DNA of 64,000 nt from an uncultured Eubacteriales bacterium (GTDB lineage: Bacteria; Bacillota; Clostridia; Lachnospirales; Lachnospiraceae), in assembly GCA_900317515.1 (NCBI GenBank), contig ONHA01000007.1:1-64000 (forward strand), read 5' to 3'. Both the position numbers and the translations under genes were made by a program. The notes beneath the pieces were generated by a model. It ran no database searches. It was not told where the DNA came from and saw only the letters and a list, made by a program, of their open reading frames with translations. Of this stretch, positions 35,037 through 43,126 are shown piece by piece. Position 1 is the first letter of the stretch. Every line of letters begins with the position of its first letter.

Positions 35037-35168
35037 ATGGAGTACAAGAAGCCAGAGGTTCAGAAAGTCTCTCTTGAAGCCAAAGGGACAGAGAAAGAAA
35101 AAAGTGCTGATGGACCATCTAAGTGCAGTAATTCATGCTGCTACTATCGTGATGGGGCAACCTGGTAA
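35037..35168 (+). CDS. RiPP precursor peptide, 43 residues
   Basis: This gene is too short for most gene finders. AAAGGAGG ends eight bases before ATG 35037; the stop is TAA 35166-35168. The leader begins MEYKKPEVQKVSLEAKG, a KKPE-type start like other recognition-element leaders, then a Glu/Lys linker. The C-terminal core is CSNSCCYYRDGATW, with three Cys, two Tyr and a terminal Trp. Cys could form radical SAM thioethers; Tyr or Trp could be crosslinked or prenylated if the N-terminal domain of the PqqD-type protein is a prenyltransferase. No Gly-Gly cleavage site or protease gene is evident nearby. Confidence 0.8.
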   Translation: MEYKKPEVQKVSLEAKGTEKEKSADGPSKCSNSCCYYRDGATW

Positions 35169-35257
35169 GAAACAGTTAATTCTGCAAGAGCACCTCTCTG
35201 AGATCTTTAATGATGTCAAAGGGGTGCTGAATTACAAAAAGAAGAGGAAGGTTTAAT

Positions 35258-35608
35258 ATGGCCATTATCAAATGTGAAGAATGCGGCGCAGAAATTAGTG
35301 ACAAAGCAAAAGTTTGCCCGAAATGTGGAGCGCCGATTCGAGAAGAAGAAAGGAATGAAGAAATCTATATCTTAATTCTTATAGGAGTTGGAGCGATTCT
35401 TTTTTTTGTGGGCTTATATTTATTGGGCACGGGTTTATCCACGATTATGGGAGATCTTGATGCACGCAGATATACCTATACGTCACCGTTGACTAACCAT
35501 GAAATGGAAACAATGTTTAAGACTTTTATGGGGGCTCTCATGTTCGGATTAGGTATAGGTACAGATATTGTTACAAGTATAAGGCGTAAAAAAATAAAAA
35601 AAGAATAA
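35258..35608 (+). CDS. zinc-ribbon membrane protein
   Basis: The 116-residue protein follows AGAGGAAGG. An N-terminal zinc ribbon (MAIIKCEECGAEISDKAKVCPKCGAPI, two CxxC pairs) precedes two hydrophobic helices (IYILILIGVGAILFFVGLYLLGTG and FKTFMGALMFGLGIGTDIV) with a short outer loop and a basic tail. It is the next gene after the RiPP precursor and could be an immunity or accessory membrane protein, though such proteins are also common alone. AT-rich codons match the RiPP genes. Confidence 0.75.
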   Translation: MAIIKCEECGAEISDKAKVCPKCGAPIREEERNEEIYILILIGVGAILFFVGLYLLGTGLSTIMGDLDARRYTYTSPLTNHEMETMFKTFMGALMFGLGIGTDIVTSIRRKKIKKE

Positions 35609-35695
35609 GTAATTATATAACGAGCAGGAGGTTGGTTGTATACTAAGAGACTTCTCACATCACAGCCAACCGCTACATATCTCGTCGCAAAAGTA

Positions 35696-35848
35696 TGCCT
35701 TATTATATGGGAAGAGACAGCCGTGTACGGATTATATAATGCTCCTGAAGTAATGGTTCTTAGGCGCTTTAGGGATGAGACTCTTCTTACAACCTGGTGA
35801 GGAAGAATTTTCGTAAGGGCGTACTATGAGCTAAGCCCATCTATTTAG
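35696..35848 (+). pseudogene. CFI-box C-terminal domain remnant
   Basis: Codons at 35718-35790 read TAVYGLYNAPEVMVLRRFRD, then ETLLTTW, a TGA stop, and GRIFVRAYYELSP. This is the CFI-box C-terminal domain (normally CYIATAVYG...PEV..LRRFRD..L..TW.GR.FI..YY..SP) found at the end of zinc-ribbon proteins. The stop and a missing start show decay. The rest of 35609-36042 has no gene. Confidence 0.7.
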
Positions 35849-36042
35849 GCTTGTAGTCTATCGTAGTAAGAAGAGTAAAAAACATAAGGTTCAGATGATT
35901 TGCGGGGAAGGTATCTTGGATACTGGCAACATAGTGTAAAAGAATAATTGCGAAGATGCTCGATTGTGTAAAAGATATGCACACTACTTAGTAACTATTG
36001 AATTTATAATATATGATATTGTTATACGAGGGAGGAATTAAT

Positions 36043-36333
36043 ATGAAGATGTCAGCAAAATTGATTGTCGGAGTTGTAGGTGTAATACTTGCGATAGCTG
36101 TATTAGTTGTAATACTCAAAATGCCGCATACGGTAAATGAGCCGTGTGACTGGTGTGATAAAAGACCTTCAATAGCATATGAGAATTCTGACGGAGAAAA
36201 GGCATATGTTTGTAAGGAATGCAGCAAATACTGCATGCTTTGCGATGAGAAAGCTACAAAGCATTATGAAAACATGGCAGGGATGATGGTTTTTGTATGT
36301 GATGACTGTTATGAAGCCGTGCATGGTGAATAA
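36043..36333 (+). CDS. small membrane-anchored zinc-finger protein
   Basis: The start is ATG 36043 after GAGGGAGG (96 residues). One N-terminal helix (LIVGVVGVILAIAVLVVILK) is followed by four Cys pairs: CDWC, CKEC, CMLC and CDDC, the spacing of a double treble-clef zinc domain. It may be a membrane-tethered metal-binding adaptor. I do not recognise a named family. Confidence 0.7.
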   Translation: MKMSAKLIVGVVGVILAIAVLVVILKMPHTVNEPCDWCDKRPSIAYENSDGEKAYVCKECSKYCMLCDEKATKHYENMAGMMVFVCDDCYEAVHGE

Positions 36334-36380
36334 ATAATGATAAGCACAGAGGAGTTACAGGTTTATGAAATGCGTGAAGT

Positions 36381-36824
36381 GTGGAAAACGTCAAAACATG
36401 CGCTGTCGATGACGGGGAGATTGCTCTTCTTCTTTGTATGATCGTTTTCTCTGCCTGCGCGCTTGCCGATGCGTTTGTGAGGGAAAAGAGAGAGAAAAGA
36501 AATAGTCTGCAGAGGAGCCCGGCTGTGAGGCGTGTCTTTGATGCGGGTCTTTGCGCCGCGCTTGCGGGTTTCATTTTCATCGGAGGAGACTACTCCGCGC
36601 ATGAGCTCTCCTTTGAGAGAGGCGCTCTTGCGGGCTACCATGCCGGAATGGAGCAGGGAATCCTTGACCGGGAGATGGGGCTCCCGGCCGACAGTCGAAA
36701 AACAAGAAGGAGCGTCCCGGAGAGCTACCGGGAAGGGGCGGCCCGCCATACAGGGTACATGTATTACTGGCCGACAGGGTACCACAAGGGGTATAAAGGG
36801 CAGGAGAGGCCGGACGAAGGCTGA
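36381..36824 (+). CDS. hypothetical membrane protein, probably 5' frameshifted
   Basis: The frame gives 147 residues from a GTG with no ribosome site. ATG 36365, which has GGAG ten bases before it, reads MKCVKCGKRQNMRC and then stops, a zinc-ribbon beginning in another frame. So the real gene may have been zinc ribbon plus membrane protein, now frameshifted near 36395. The main frame has two hydrophobic spans (GEIALLLCMIVFSACALADAFV and FDAGLCAALAGFIFIGGDYSAHEL) and a Gly/Tyr-rich hydrophilic end. The GC-rich codons are those of the host genome. A terminator follows. Confidence 0.5.
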   Translation: MENVKTCAVDDGEIALLLCMIVFSACALADAFVREKREKRNSLQRSPAVRRVFDAGLCAALAGFIFIGGDYSAHELSFERGALAGYHAGMEQGILDREMGLPADSRKTRRSVPESYREGAARHTGYMYYWPTGYHKGYKGQERPDEG

Positions 36825-36830
36825 AGATTT

Positions 36831-36857
36831 AAAAGACAGGCGGAAGGCCTGTCTTTT
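36831..36857 (+). terminator. rho-independent terminator
   Basis: A perfect 11-bp stem: AAAAGACAGGC with GCCTGTCTTTT around GGAAG. Confidence 0.85.
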
Positions 36858-36875
36858 ATTGTGCGTTGAAAAATA

Positions 36876-36951
36876 TTTAACGAGAAACATTAAAAAGTTA
36901 TTGACAAACGATTCATTGGCTGGTATATTTAATTTAACGGTAAACATTAAA
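36876..36951 (+). promoter_or_regulatory. promoter bracketed by two 19-base repeats (DUF2975/HTH operon)
   Basis: TTGACA at 36901-36906 and TATATT at 36924-36929 (17-base spacer). TTTAACGAGAAACATTAAA at 36876-36894 and TTTAACGGTAAACATTAAA at 36933-36951 differ at two bases, are partly palindromic and flank the promoter. They are likely operators for the small HTH protein at 37581. Confidence 0.7.
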
Positions 36952-37010
36952 TCGTTAACGAATAACGTTGAACCCGAATTAACCTTATAAAGCCAATGGA
37001 GGAAAGAATT

Positions 37011-37568
37011 ATGAATGAACAGAGCAGGAAGCTGGAGGCTGTCAGAAACCGCTGCAGGACATCATCACGGGTAATCTCCGTTTTGCAGATCGTGACAATT
37101 GTCGGTATCGTACTGGCGCTCGTAGGAGCGATTGTCTGCATTACGCAGAGGGGAATGATTGATGAGCATGTCGGAAAAGCGGTGGAAGCCGGTTCGGTAA
37201 CCGTCGAGAACCTCAGAATAGGGGGCAGCAATATAAATTTCCTGATAAACTATGACAGGGCTTTTGCCGCGGGAAATTATGCACTGCCGATCGCCATGAG
37301 CTGTGCCGTGGCAGCCATCCTCTGCGCCATTGTCACATGTGCTCTGGGGCTGTTTAAAGACATCTTTAAGGAGCTCAGCAGGGAGACAACACCTTTCTCA
37401 GACAGGATATTGGGCAAGCTTAAGTATGCGTTTATCATGCTGACGGCGGCGCTTCTGGTATTTGTCGGCGTCGCTCCGGCTGTCATAGGGGCTCTTCTTT
37501 TCTGGTGTATCTACTCAATACTGGAATACGGCAGGGCTCTTCAGAACGAGGTTGATGAGATTTTATAA
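37011..37568 (+). CDS. DUF2975-like membrane protein
   Basis: ATG 37011 follows GGAGGAAAG (185 residues). Four hydrophobic spans (VISVLQIVTIVGIVLALVGAIVCI, ALPIAMSCAVAAILCAIVTCALGLF, FIMLTAALLVFVGVAP, VIGALLFWCIYSIL) and the segment LFKDIFKELSRETTPFSD are typical of DUF2975. The family is paired with small YozG-type HTH proteins, as here (12 bases apart). Its role is unknown. Confidence 0.8.
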   Translation: MNEQSRKLEAVRNRCRTSSRVISVLQIVTIVGIVLALVGAIVCITQRGMIDEHVGKAVEAGSVTVENLRIGGSNINFLINYDRAFAAGNYALPIAMSCAVAAILCAIVTCALGLFKDIFKELSRETTPFSDRILGKLKYAFIMLTAALLVFVGVAPAVIGALLFWCIYSILEYGRALQNEVDEIL

Positions 37569-37580
37569 GGAAGGTCACGT

Positions 37581-37793
37581 ATGGGAAAAATAGTATTGCG
37601 GCTCGACCGGGTTATGGCGGACCGAAAAATGAGTCTGAATGAGCTGTCGGAACGTGTGGGAGTTTCAAATGTGAATCTCTCCAAGCTTAAGACCGGCAAG
37701 GTGAGTGCGATCAGATTTTCCACCCTGGTGGCAATCTGCGAGGCGCTTAACTGCCAGCCGGGAGATATTCTGGAATACAGTCCGGAAGAATGA
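37581..37793 (+). CDS. YozG-type small HTH regulator
   Basis: The 70-residue protein is a minimal Cro/C1 domain: GKIVLRLDRVMADRKMSLNELSERVGVSNVNLSKLKTGKVSAIRFSTLVAICEALNCQPGDILEY. It is co-transcribed with the DUF2975 gene. The paired repeats around their promoter are its probable binding sites. Confidence 0.9.
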   Translation: MGKIVLRLDRVMADRKMSLNELSERVGVSNVNLSKLKTGKVSAIRFSTLVAICEALNCQPGDILEYSPEE

Positions 37794-37808
37794 CATAAGG
37801 TTTATGGG

Positions 37809-37833
37809 AGAGCCGCGCAAAGCGGCTCTTTTT
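37809..37833 (+). terminator. rho-independent terminator
   Basis: AGAGCCGC pairs with GCGGCTCT around GCAAA, then TTTT. Confidence 0.85.
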
Positions 37834-37949
37834 GCCGGGCTTCAGGTGTATCTCCGGGAAAAAGGGCCTGATGAGGCGGGTCTACCAGCGGTTCATTGCA
37901 TTTTTCGGGGCGATTCGGTATGATGATGGCAGGGAAAGGAGGAATCTCC

Positions 37950-38747
37950 ATGGATCAGGTAAAAATCGGAAGATTCATCGCCGAGCTTCGGAAGGAAAAA
38001 GGGCTGACGCAGGCTTCGCTCGCCGGAAAGTTCGGGATTTCGAATAAGGCGGTCTCAAAGTGGGAAAACGGGAAGAGCCTGCCGGATGCGTCCATCATGC
38101 TTGAACTCTGCAATCTGCTCGGCATCACGGTAAATGAACTGCTCACCGGGGAGCGGATTCCTGTGGAAGACTACAGGGAGAAGGCGGAGGAGACGCTCGC
38201 GAGCGTTGTGAGGGATTCGCAGGAAGAAAAGAAGAATGTGCGCAAAAGAGGATGGGGCCTTGCCGCGGCCGCAGCAGTCCTCGCCGTGCTCGTCTTGTCA
38301 GCTCTGTTCTATACCTGGCCGCGCACGATCGAGCAGCGGTATCCGGCCCTCAGGATGGATGGGTGCGTCAGGATCAGCGGCTGGTATCGGCCGGCCGGGG
38401 ACTCGGTTAATCATGAGTTTTCCCTTACGCCGGAGGATAAAGAGTTTTCGGTGGTTCTTCATATGTTCAGCGGGACTACGTTTAAGACAAGGCTGAGGAA
38501 CATTTTGCCGGGGGAGAAGGCTAATGCGTACTCGGGAGATTCGTGGGGGATTTATTTTGATTTCAAGAGTGTCGCCGCGAAGGACGGGGGTTCTGTGGAC
38601 GGGTCTCTTCTTCACATGTTCAGCGTGGGCGGCGACGTCGGCCTGTTATATTTTGAGGACGGTACGGTTCGGTGCGGGATCGGCGAGACGCAGCGGTGGA
38701 CGGAGGGCGTGATGGAGATTCTCGGGCTTTGCGGAGCGAAGAACTGA
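37950..38747 (+). CDS. XRE-family regulator with membrane anchor and extracellular domain
   Basis: AAAGGAGG precedes ATG 37950 (265 residues). Residues 1-68 are a helix-turn-helix (IGRFIAELRKEKGLTQASLAGKFGISNKAVSKWENGKSLPDASIMLELCNLLGITVNELL). After a charged linker a single membrane helix (GLAAAAAVLAVLVLSALFYTW, about 102-122) leads to an outer beta-rich domain of about 140 residues that I do not recognise. The layout suggests a one-component transmembrane sensor. Confidence 0.82.
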   Translation: MDQVKIGRFIAELRKEKGLTQASLAGKFGISNKAVSKWENGKSLPDASIMLELCNLLGITVNELLTGERIPVEDYREKAEETLASVVRDSQEEKKNVRKRGWGLAAAAAVLAVLVLSALFYTWPRTIEQRYPALRMDGCVRISGWYRPAGDSVNHEFSLTPEDKEFSVVLHMFSGTTFKTRLRNILPGEKANAYSGDSWGIYFDFKSVAAKDGGSVDGSLLHMFSVGGDVGLLYFEDGTVRCGIGETQRWTEGVMEILGLCGAKN

Positions 38748-38763
38748 TGGGGCATCTTTTGAG

Positions 38764-38792
38764 AAGGCAGACAGGCGGGGCTTGTCTGCCTT
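38764..38792 (+). terminator. rho-independent terminator
   Basis: AAGGCAGACA pairs with TGTCTGCCTT, followed by TGATTTTT. Confidence 0.8.
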
Positions 38793-39003
38793 TGATTTTT
38801 GTCTGTTTGCATGGTTTTCAGCCGGTCAGAAAGCATGATATGGGTATAATTGGGAATTTGGCGTGGCCGAAAAATAACCGTAACGGTTAATAAACGGTTA
38901 TTATACGGTTAAATATAGGTTGACTCTTGCAGGCAATACAGGTATAATATTCTTAGGTAATAAGTTGATGCGGAGATAGCGGACGAAAAGAGAGGGGCTT
39001 AAT

Positions 39004-39834
39004 ATGACACTGGAAGAAATGAAAGCCAGAAAAAAAGAACTGGGGCTCAGCAACAAGGAAATCGCAAAGAGATCCGGGGTCCCGCTCGGAACGGTGCAGA
39101 AAATCTTCGGCGGGGTCACGGAAGCTCCCCGCATGGAGACAGTTATCGCACTGGAGAGGGTTTTCAGGCGGGAAACGGACGGTTATGCCGCAGGGGTTTC
39201 AGGCAGCGGACGGATTGATCGTGTCGCGGAACCGATGGCGGCTTATAATGCAGGATCGCATTTTCCGCATATCAAAAAGCAGGGAGAGTACACCCTGGAG
39301 GATTATTACGCCCTGCCGGATGACCGGCGGGTGGAGTTAATCGACGGGGTAATATATGATATGGCAGCGCCATCATACGAGCATCAGACTATCTCGGGAG
39401 AACTGTCCTACCAGCTGCAGGATTTTGTGAAGAAGAACGGGGGAAAATGCCGTGTGCTTACGGCACCTTTTGATGTGCAGCTGGATAAGGACAACCGGAC
39501 AATGGTTCAGCCGGATATTATGGTGATCTGCGACCCTGATAAAGTAAACAGCCGCGGGCTATACGGTGCCCCGGACTTCATTGTTGAGATTCTGTCCCCG
39601 ACCACGGCCAAAACCGATATGACTGTCAAACTGTATAAGTATATGAAGGCAGACGTCAGGGAATACTGGGTCGTTGATCCGGAGAGCCGGCAGATATTTG
39701 TCTATCGGAAGAAAGAGGAGAGCATTCTTCTTGTGACGTACACATTTGACGATGCCGTCCCGGTCGGGATATGGGACGGGAGGTGCAGGGTTGATTTTCC
39801 GGAGATTGCGCGCGAACTGGATAAGTGGGGCTGA
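39004..39834 (+). CDS. HTH-Uma2 family protein
   Basis: This 276-residue protein is a fusion. Residues 1-55 are an XRE helix-turn-helix (LEEMKARKKELGLSNKEIAKRSGVPLGTVQKIFGG). Residues about 95-276 are a Uma2 (DUF820) PD-(D/E)xK nuclease-like domain: YTLEDYYALPDDRRVELIDGVIYDMAAPSYEHQ, VQPDIMVICD, PDFIVEILSPTTAKTDMTVKLYKYMKADVREYWVVDP. The acidic/E-x-K residues are present, so activity is possible. Uma2 proteins are widespread in clusters with mobile DNA and their role is unsettled. Confidence 0.88.
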   Translation: MTLEEMKARKKELGLSNKEIAKRSGVPLGTVQKIFGGVTEAPRMETVIALERVFRRETDGYAAGVSGSGRIDRVAEPMAAYNAGSHFPHIKKQGEYTLEDYYALPDDRRVELIDGVIYDMAAPSYEHQTISGELSYQLQDFVKKNGGKCRVLTAPFDVQLDKDNRTMVQPDIMVICDPDKVNSRGLYGAPDFIVEILSPTTAKTDMTVKLYKYMKADVREYWVVDPESRQIFVYRKKEESILLVTYTFDDAVPVGIWDGRCRVDFPEIARELDKWG

Positions 39835-39843
39835 TGGGATGGC

Positions 39844-40755
39844 TCTCTGAAAGATTGCCGAGGTGGGTCTCAACACGGTGAGAATCCCCTTCATGTGGCG
39901 CACGCTGACCACGGACGGGATCAGCCGAGGGAGGATGCCTTTGCCGTTCTCGACCGGGCTCTTTCCATGTGCGAGAAGTACGGGCTCTACGCGATACTGG
40001 ACCACCACGGGGCGATTGGCTCTCAGAATATGGACTTTCACTCGGGAAATGACGAGCAGCTCGGGCTCTATGGCAGCCCGGAATACAGGGGCAAAACGAT
40101 CGCGATGTGGAAGATGATCGCGGAGCGGTACCGCGGACGGGAGGTTGTGCTCGGATATGACCTCTTAAACGAGTGCAGGGTCGCGCCGGGAAAATTCGGC
40201 GGGAGGCTTACGACAGACTTTTATTTTGAACTGTATCAGGCGGTCCGGTCCGTGGATCCGGAGCATCTCATTTTCATTGAGTACTTCACGTTCCCGATCC
40301 ACGGGAGAGGTATGAAGCACTATCCGTGGAAAAATGTGGCGGCTTCCTACCACATTTATAATCTGACGCCGTTTTCACAGCTTGTGTGTCTTCATTTTGT
40401 GCGAGCGATGCACCTCATCTCCGGAAACGCGGGGTTCCCGGTCTACATCGGGGAGTTCAACGCCTGGAACAAGGTGGAGGACTGGAAGGTCACCTTCGAC
40501 TTCTTTGAGACGTACGGCTGGTCCTGGACCTCGTGGACCTACAAGGCAAATGAATATCCCTACCATCATGTCCCCGAATTCTCGGAGAGGCATGAGGGCA
40601 GGGACTGGGGTCTCTTTGTCTTAAATGCAAAACCGGTAAATCTTCTGACGGCGACCTTCGAGGAGATCGCGGAGGCTTACCGGGCCGGCCGCACGGAGCG
40701 GGCGAGGAAGACATACATCTGCGAGGTTATGGAGGAGAGGTTTCGGGAGCGGTAG
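39844..40755 (+). pseudogene. GH5-type glycoside hydrolase, 5' truncated and frameshifted
   Basis: The readable part starts in IAEVGLNTVRIPFMWRTLTTDGISR, then changes frame near 39930 and goes on EDAFAVLDRALSMCEKYGLYAILDHHGA to the stop. Family 5 landmarks are clear: acid/base Glu in GYDLLNECR, nucleophile Glu in VYIGEFNAW, and SWTSWTYKANEY. About the first quarter is lost and the frame is broken, so no active enzyme is expected. It may once have belonged to the adjacent glycoside regulon. The stop lies next to the AraC stop. Confidence 0.8.
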
Positions 40756-41910
40756 TCAGGACTCCTCCGCCATGCGTTTTTGATACTCGAGAGGCGTGCA
40801 GCCGTAATACCGGGTGAAGCTGCGGTAGAAGCTGCTGACGGAAGCGTAGCCCGTGGCGGCGGCAATCTCCTCGGTGGTGGTGGTCCTGCGCCTGAGGAGG
40901 AGCGCGGCGCGCTCCATCCGGAGCTTTGTGACGAGGTCCGAGTAGCTCATGCCGGTGCTGTTTAAGACGATGCGGCGGATCTGCTTCTCGCTGTAGTGAA
41001 ACTGCTTTGCGAGATCCTCAAGGCGAACGGTCGCAAAATCCGTCTGGATCGAGCTCAGGATCGCCGAGTACTCGTGCTTCCAGTAGAAATCCTCCGACCG
41101 CGGCAGACGGACGCTGCCCTCGTGACGCCTGAGCAGGAGAATCAGACAGGCGGCCAGGTAGGCATTCATCAGCTTGCTGCTGTATTCCTGATCGCCCTGG
41201 TATTCCAGAAAAATGCCCTCCAGAAGATCCCGGATCTCGGGGTCTTCATTTGTCTCAAAGTGAAGATAAGAGTTGGGCTGCTTCCCGCCGAGTGCCTGGC
41301 GGAAGAAGCCGGACATGAGATTGCCGGAAGGAATCTGATTCCAGAACACCTCATCGAAGGTGCTCGAGCGGACGCAGTAGTAAATCAGCACCCTGTCATC
41401 CCCGTAGCAGGGGTTGGCATGGGGGACATTCGGCGCCACGATCAGAACCGTTCCGGGGGATACGGTGACGACCTCGTTGGTGAAATGCACCGGGCAGTCT
41501 CCGGAGAGCGCGTAATAGATCTCAAAATACTGGTTCCGGTGCCAGTGGGCGGGCATATAGCGGATCATCTGCCAGGCGGAGATGTCCTGGTCGGGATGGA
41601 TGTAGCTGCCTTCTTCCTGGTTGCCCCATCTTGTCGAGAGCTGCCGGAGAGCGCCCGTGTCGGAGGGATTGGTGAGCAGCCGCTGGCCGATCGGCATCAT
41701 CTGCCCGCGCTTTTCCCCGTGGATATCATCCATCATGGATTTCCGGACCTCGGGGGAGAGCTTCGGCCCGTACTCCTTCGCCATCCAGGCGGTGTACTCC
41801 GCAAGCTCCTGCCCGGTGAGGATGTGAGACTGGATGTCCGGGCGGGCTGAAAGGCATATTTTAAGGCGCTCTTCGAGCTCGGTCATCGGCAGCTTTATGC
41901 GCTCTCTCAT
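40756..41910 (-). CDS. AraC-family regulator of the glycoside regulon
   Basis: The 384-residue protein has an N-terminal cupin-like sensing part (MPAHWHRNQYFEIYYALSGDCPVHFTNEVVTVSPGTVLIVAPNVPHANP, about 120-165) and a C-terminal double helix-turn-helix (about 285-380: VRLEDLAKQFHYSEKQIRRIVLNSTGMSYSDLVTKLRMERAALLL, EEIAAATGYASVSSFYRSFTRYYGCTPLEYQKRM). It is divergent from the aldo-keto reductase operon. A 24-base box upstream of that operon recurs before the transporter operon at the same distance from the -10, so these are its likely activation sites. Confidence 0.9.
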   Translation of the reverse strand: MRERIKLPMTELEERLKICLSARPDIQSHILTGQELAEYTAWMAKEYGPKLSPEVRKSMMDDIHGEKRGQMMPIGQRLLTNPSDTGALRQLSTRWGNQEEGSYIHPDQDISAWQMIRYMPAHWHRNQYFEIYYALSGDCPVHFTNEVVTVSPGTVLIVAPNVPHANPCYGDDRVLIYYCVRSSTFDEVFWNQIPSGNLMSGFFRQALGGKQPNSYLHFETNEDPEIRDLLEGIFLEYQGDQEYSSKLMNAYLAACLILLLRRHEGSVRLPRSEDFYWKHEYSAILSSIQTDFATVRLEDLAKQFHYSEKQIRRIVLNSTGMSYSDLVTKLRMERAALLLRRRTTTTEEIAAATGYASVSSFYRSFTRYYGCTPLEYQKRMAEES

Positions 41911-41953
41911 GGTGTGAACCTCCGTTCGTCCGAAAGGGGTGCTGAATAGTTAC

Positions 41954-42016
41954 CCGAAAATGAGAATCTTTATGACCATTATGGTAATTGATTTTCAGGA
42001 TGCCTGCAAGTAAAAT
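41954..42016 (+). promoter_or_regulatory. AraC box A and -10 of the aldo-keto reductase operon
   Basis: The box is 41954-41977 (CCGAAAATG-A-GAATC then TTT-ATGACC). TAAAAT at 42011-42016 lies 34 bases from the box end, and no good -35 is present, as expected for an activated promoter. A TGATTTT also occurs between the box and the -10, as at the second site. Confidence 0.65.
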
Positions 42017-42055
42017 ATAGGAAGGAACACCCGGTAAGAAGGAGGGCTTAAGAGT

Positions 42056-43111
42056 ATGAATCTGCCGCTGATGAGCTTTCGCAAATTAAACGCCGACAAA
42101 CTCCGCAGGAACGCACCGGAAAACGGGAACGATACCCCTGATATCCGCGCGCCGCACACGGAGATCCCGGGCATTGACAAGCCGGTTTCCCGCATCTTCT
42201 TCGGGACGGCGATTGCGCCGATGCTGGCTGGGAAGAATGTAAATGCGCTGCTCGACGCGGTGATGGCCCACGGCATCAACGCCTTTGACTGCGCGAGGGG
42301 CTACGGATTCGCGGAGAAGAGTCTCGGCAGGTGGGTGCGTGACAGGGGTAACCGCGAGCAGGTTGTCATATTAACAAAATGCGGAAATGTGAACCGGAAG
42401 GGAGAGGTTGCGGTCAACCGCAAGGTGATCCTTAAGGAGCTCGCCGCGAGCCTCAGGGCCTTGAATATGGACTATATCGATATCTACCTGCTGCACAGGG
42501 ACGATCCGAAGACGCCGGTCTCCGAGATCATGGAGACGCTGAACGAGTGCAAGCGGGCGGGGAAGATCCGTATATTCGGGGTATCCAACTGGACCCATGA
42601 GCGCATCGCGGAGGCCAACGCCTACGCGGCGGCGCACGGGCTTGACGGATTCTCGGTGTCCAGCCCGAACTTCGGGCTCGCGCGGCAGGTGAACGACCCC
42701 TGGGGCGGCGAGTGCGTCACGGTCTCCGGACCCGAGAACGCGGCGGCCCAGAACTGGTACGCGGAGAACCGGATGCCGGTGCTCTGCTATTCGAGCCTCG
42801 CCCGCGGGTTCTTCAGCGGGAAATTCAGGTCGTTTGACTATGAGGGCGCGAAGAAGGTGCTGGACGGGCCGGCGCAGAAGGGGTATCTCTCAGAGGAGAA
42901 CATGCGGAGGCTCAGAAACGCCGAGGTGCTGGCGGAGAAGTACGGGACGACCGTTGCGGACATTGCGCTTCGGTATGTGTTCGGGAGCGAGATGAACACT
43001 TTCGCGATCATGAGCACGACGAATCCGGCGCGGCTGCCGGAGAATGTTGCGGCGGCGAATCATCCGCTTGAGCAGGATGAAGTGAGGTTACTCGAAAAAG
43101 ATGATGAATAA
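42056..43111 (+). CDS. aldo/keto reductase
   Basis: The 351-residue enzyme follows AAGGAGGG. The barrel motifs are VSRIFFGTAIAPM, NAFDCARGYGFAEKSLGRWV (catalytic Asp and Tyr), VILTKCGN (Lys), YIDIYLLHRDDPKTPVSEIMETLNECKRAGKIRIFGVSNW (His) and YSSLARGFFSGKF. It reduces a carbonyl or oxidises a sugar hydroxyl with NAD(P)H. Its control box is shared with a rhamnoside/galactoside operon, so a released sugar or aglycone is a fair guess at substrate. A glutaredoxin-like gene follows after 15 bases. Confidence 0.88.
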   Translation: MNLPLMSFRKLNADKLRRNAPENGNDTPDIRAPHTEIPGIDKPVSRIFFGTAIAPMLAGKNVNALLDAVMAHGINAFDCARGYGFAEKSLGRWVRDRGNREQVVILTKCGNVNRKGEVAVNRKVILKELAASLRALNMDYIDIYLLHRDDPKTPVSEIMETLNECKRAGKIRIFGVSNWTHERIAEANAYAAAHGLDGFSVSSPNFGLARQVNDPWGGECVTVSGPENAAAQNWYAENRMPVLCYSSLARGFFSGKFRSFDYEGAKKVLDGPAQKGYLSEENMRRLRNAEVLAEKYGTTVADIALRYVFGSEMNTFAIMSTTNPARLPENVAAANHPLEQDEVRLLEKDDE

Positions 43112-43126
43112 ACGGAGGTAAAGAGT

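Noticed and set aside
35152-35256. A 34-codon frame overlapping the precursor 3' end (MGQPGKKQLILQEHLSEIF...)
   Set aside because: No ribosome site, overlaps the precursor out of frame, and is Lys-rich without a recognisable motif. A relic or chance frame is more likely, though a frameshifted precursor extension cannot be excluded.
36363-36947. Antisense 194-codon frame over the 36381 gene
   Set aside because: It runs through the terminator and promoter of neighbouring genes and has no motif.
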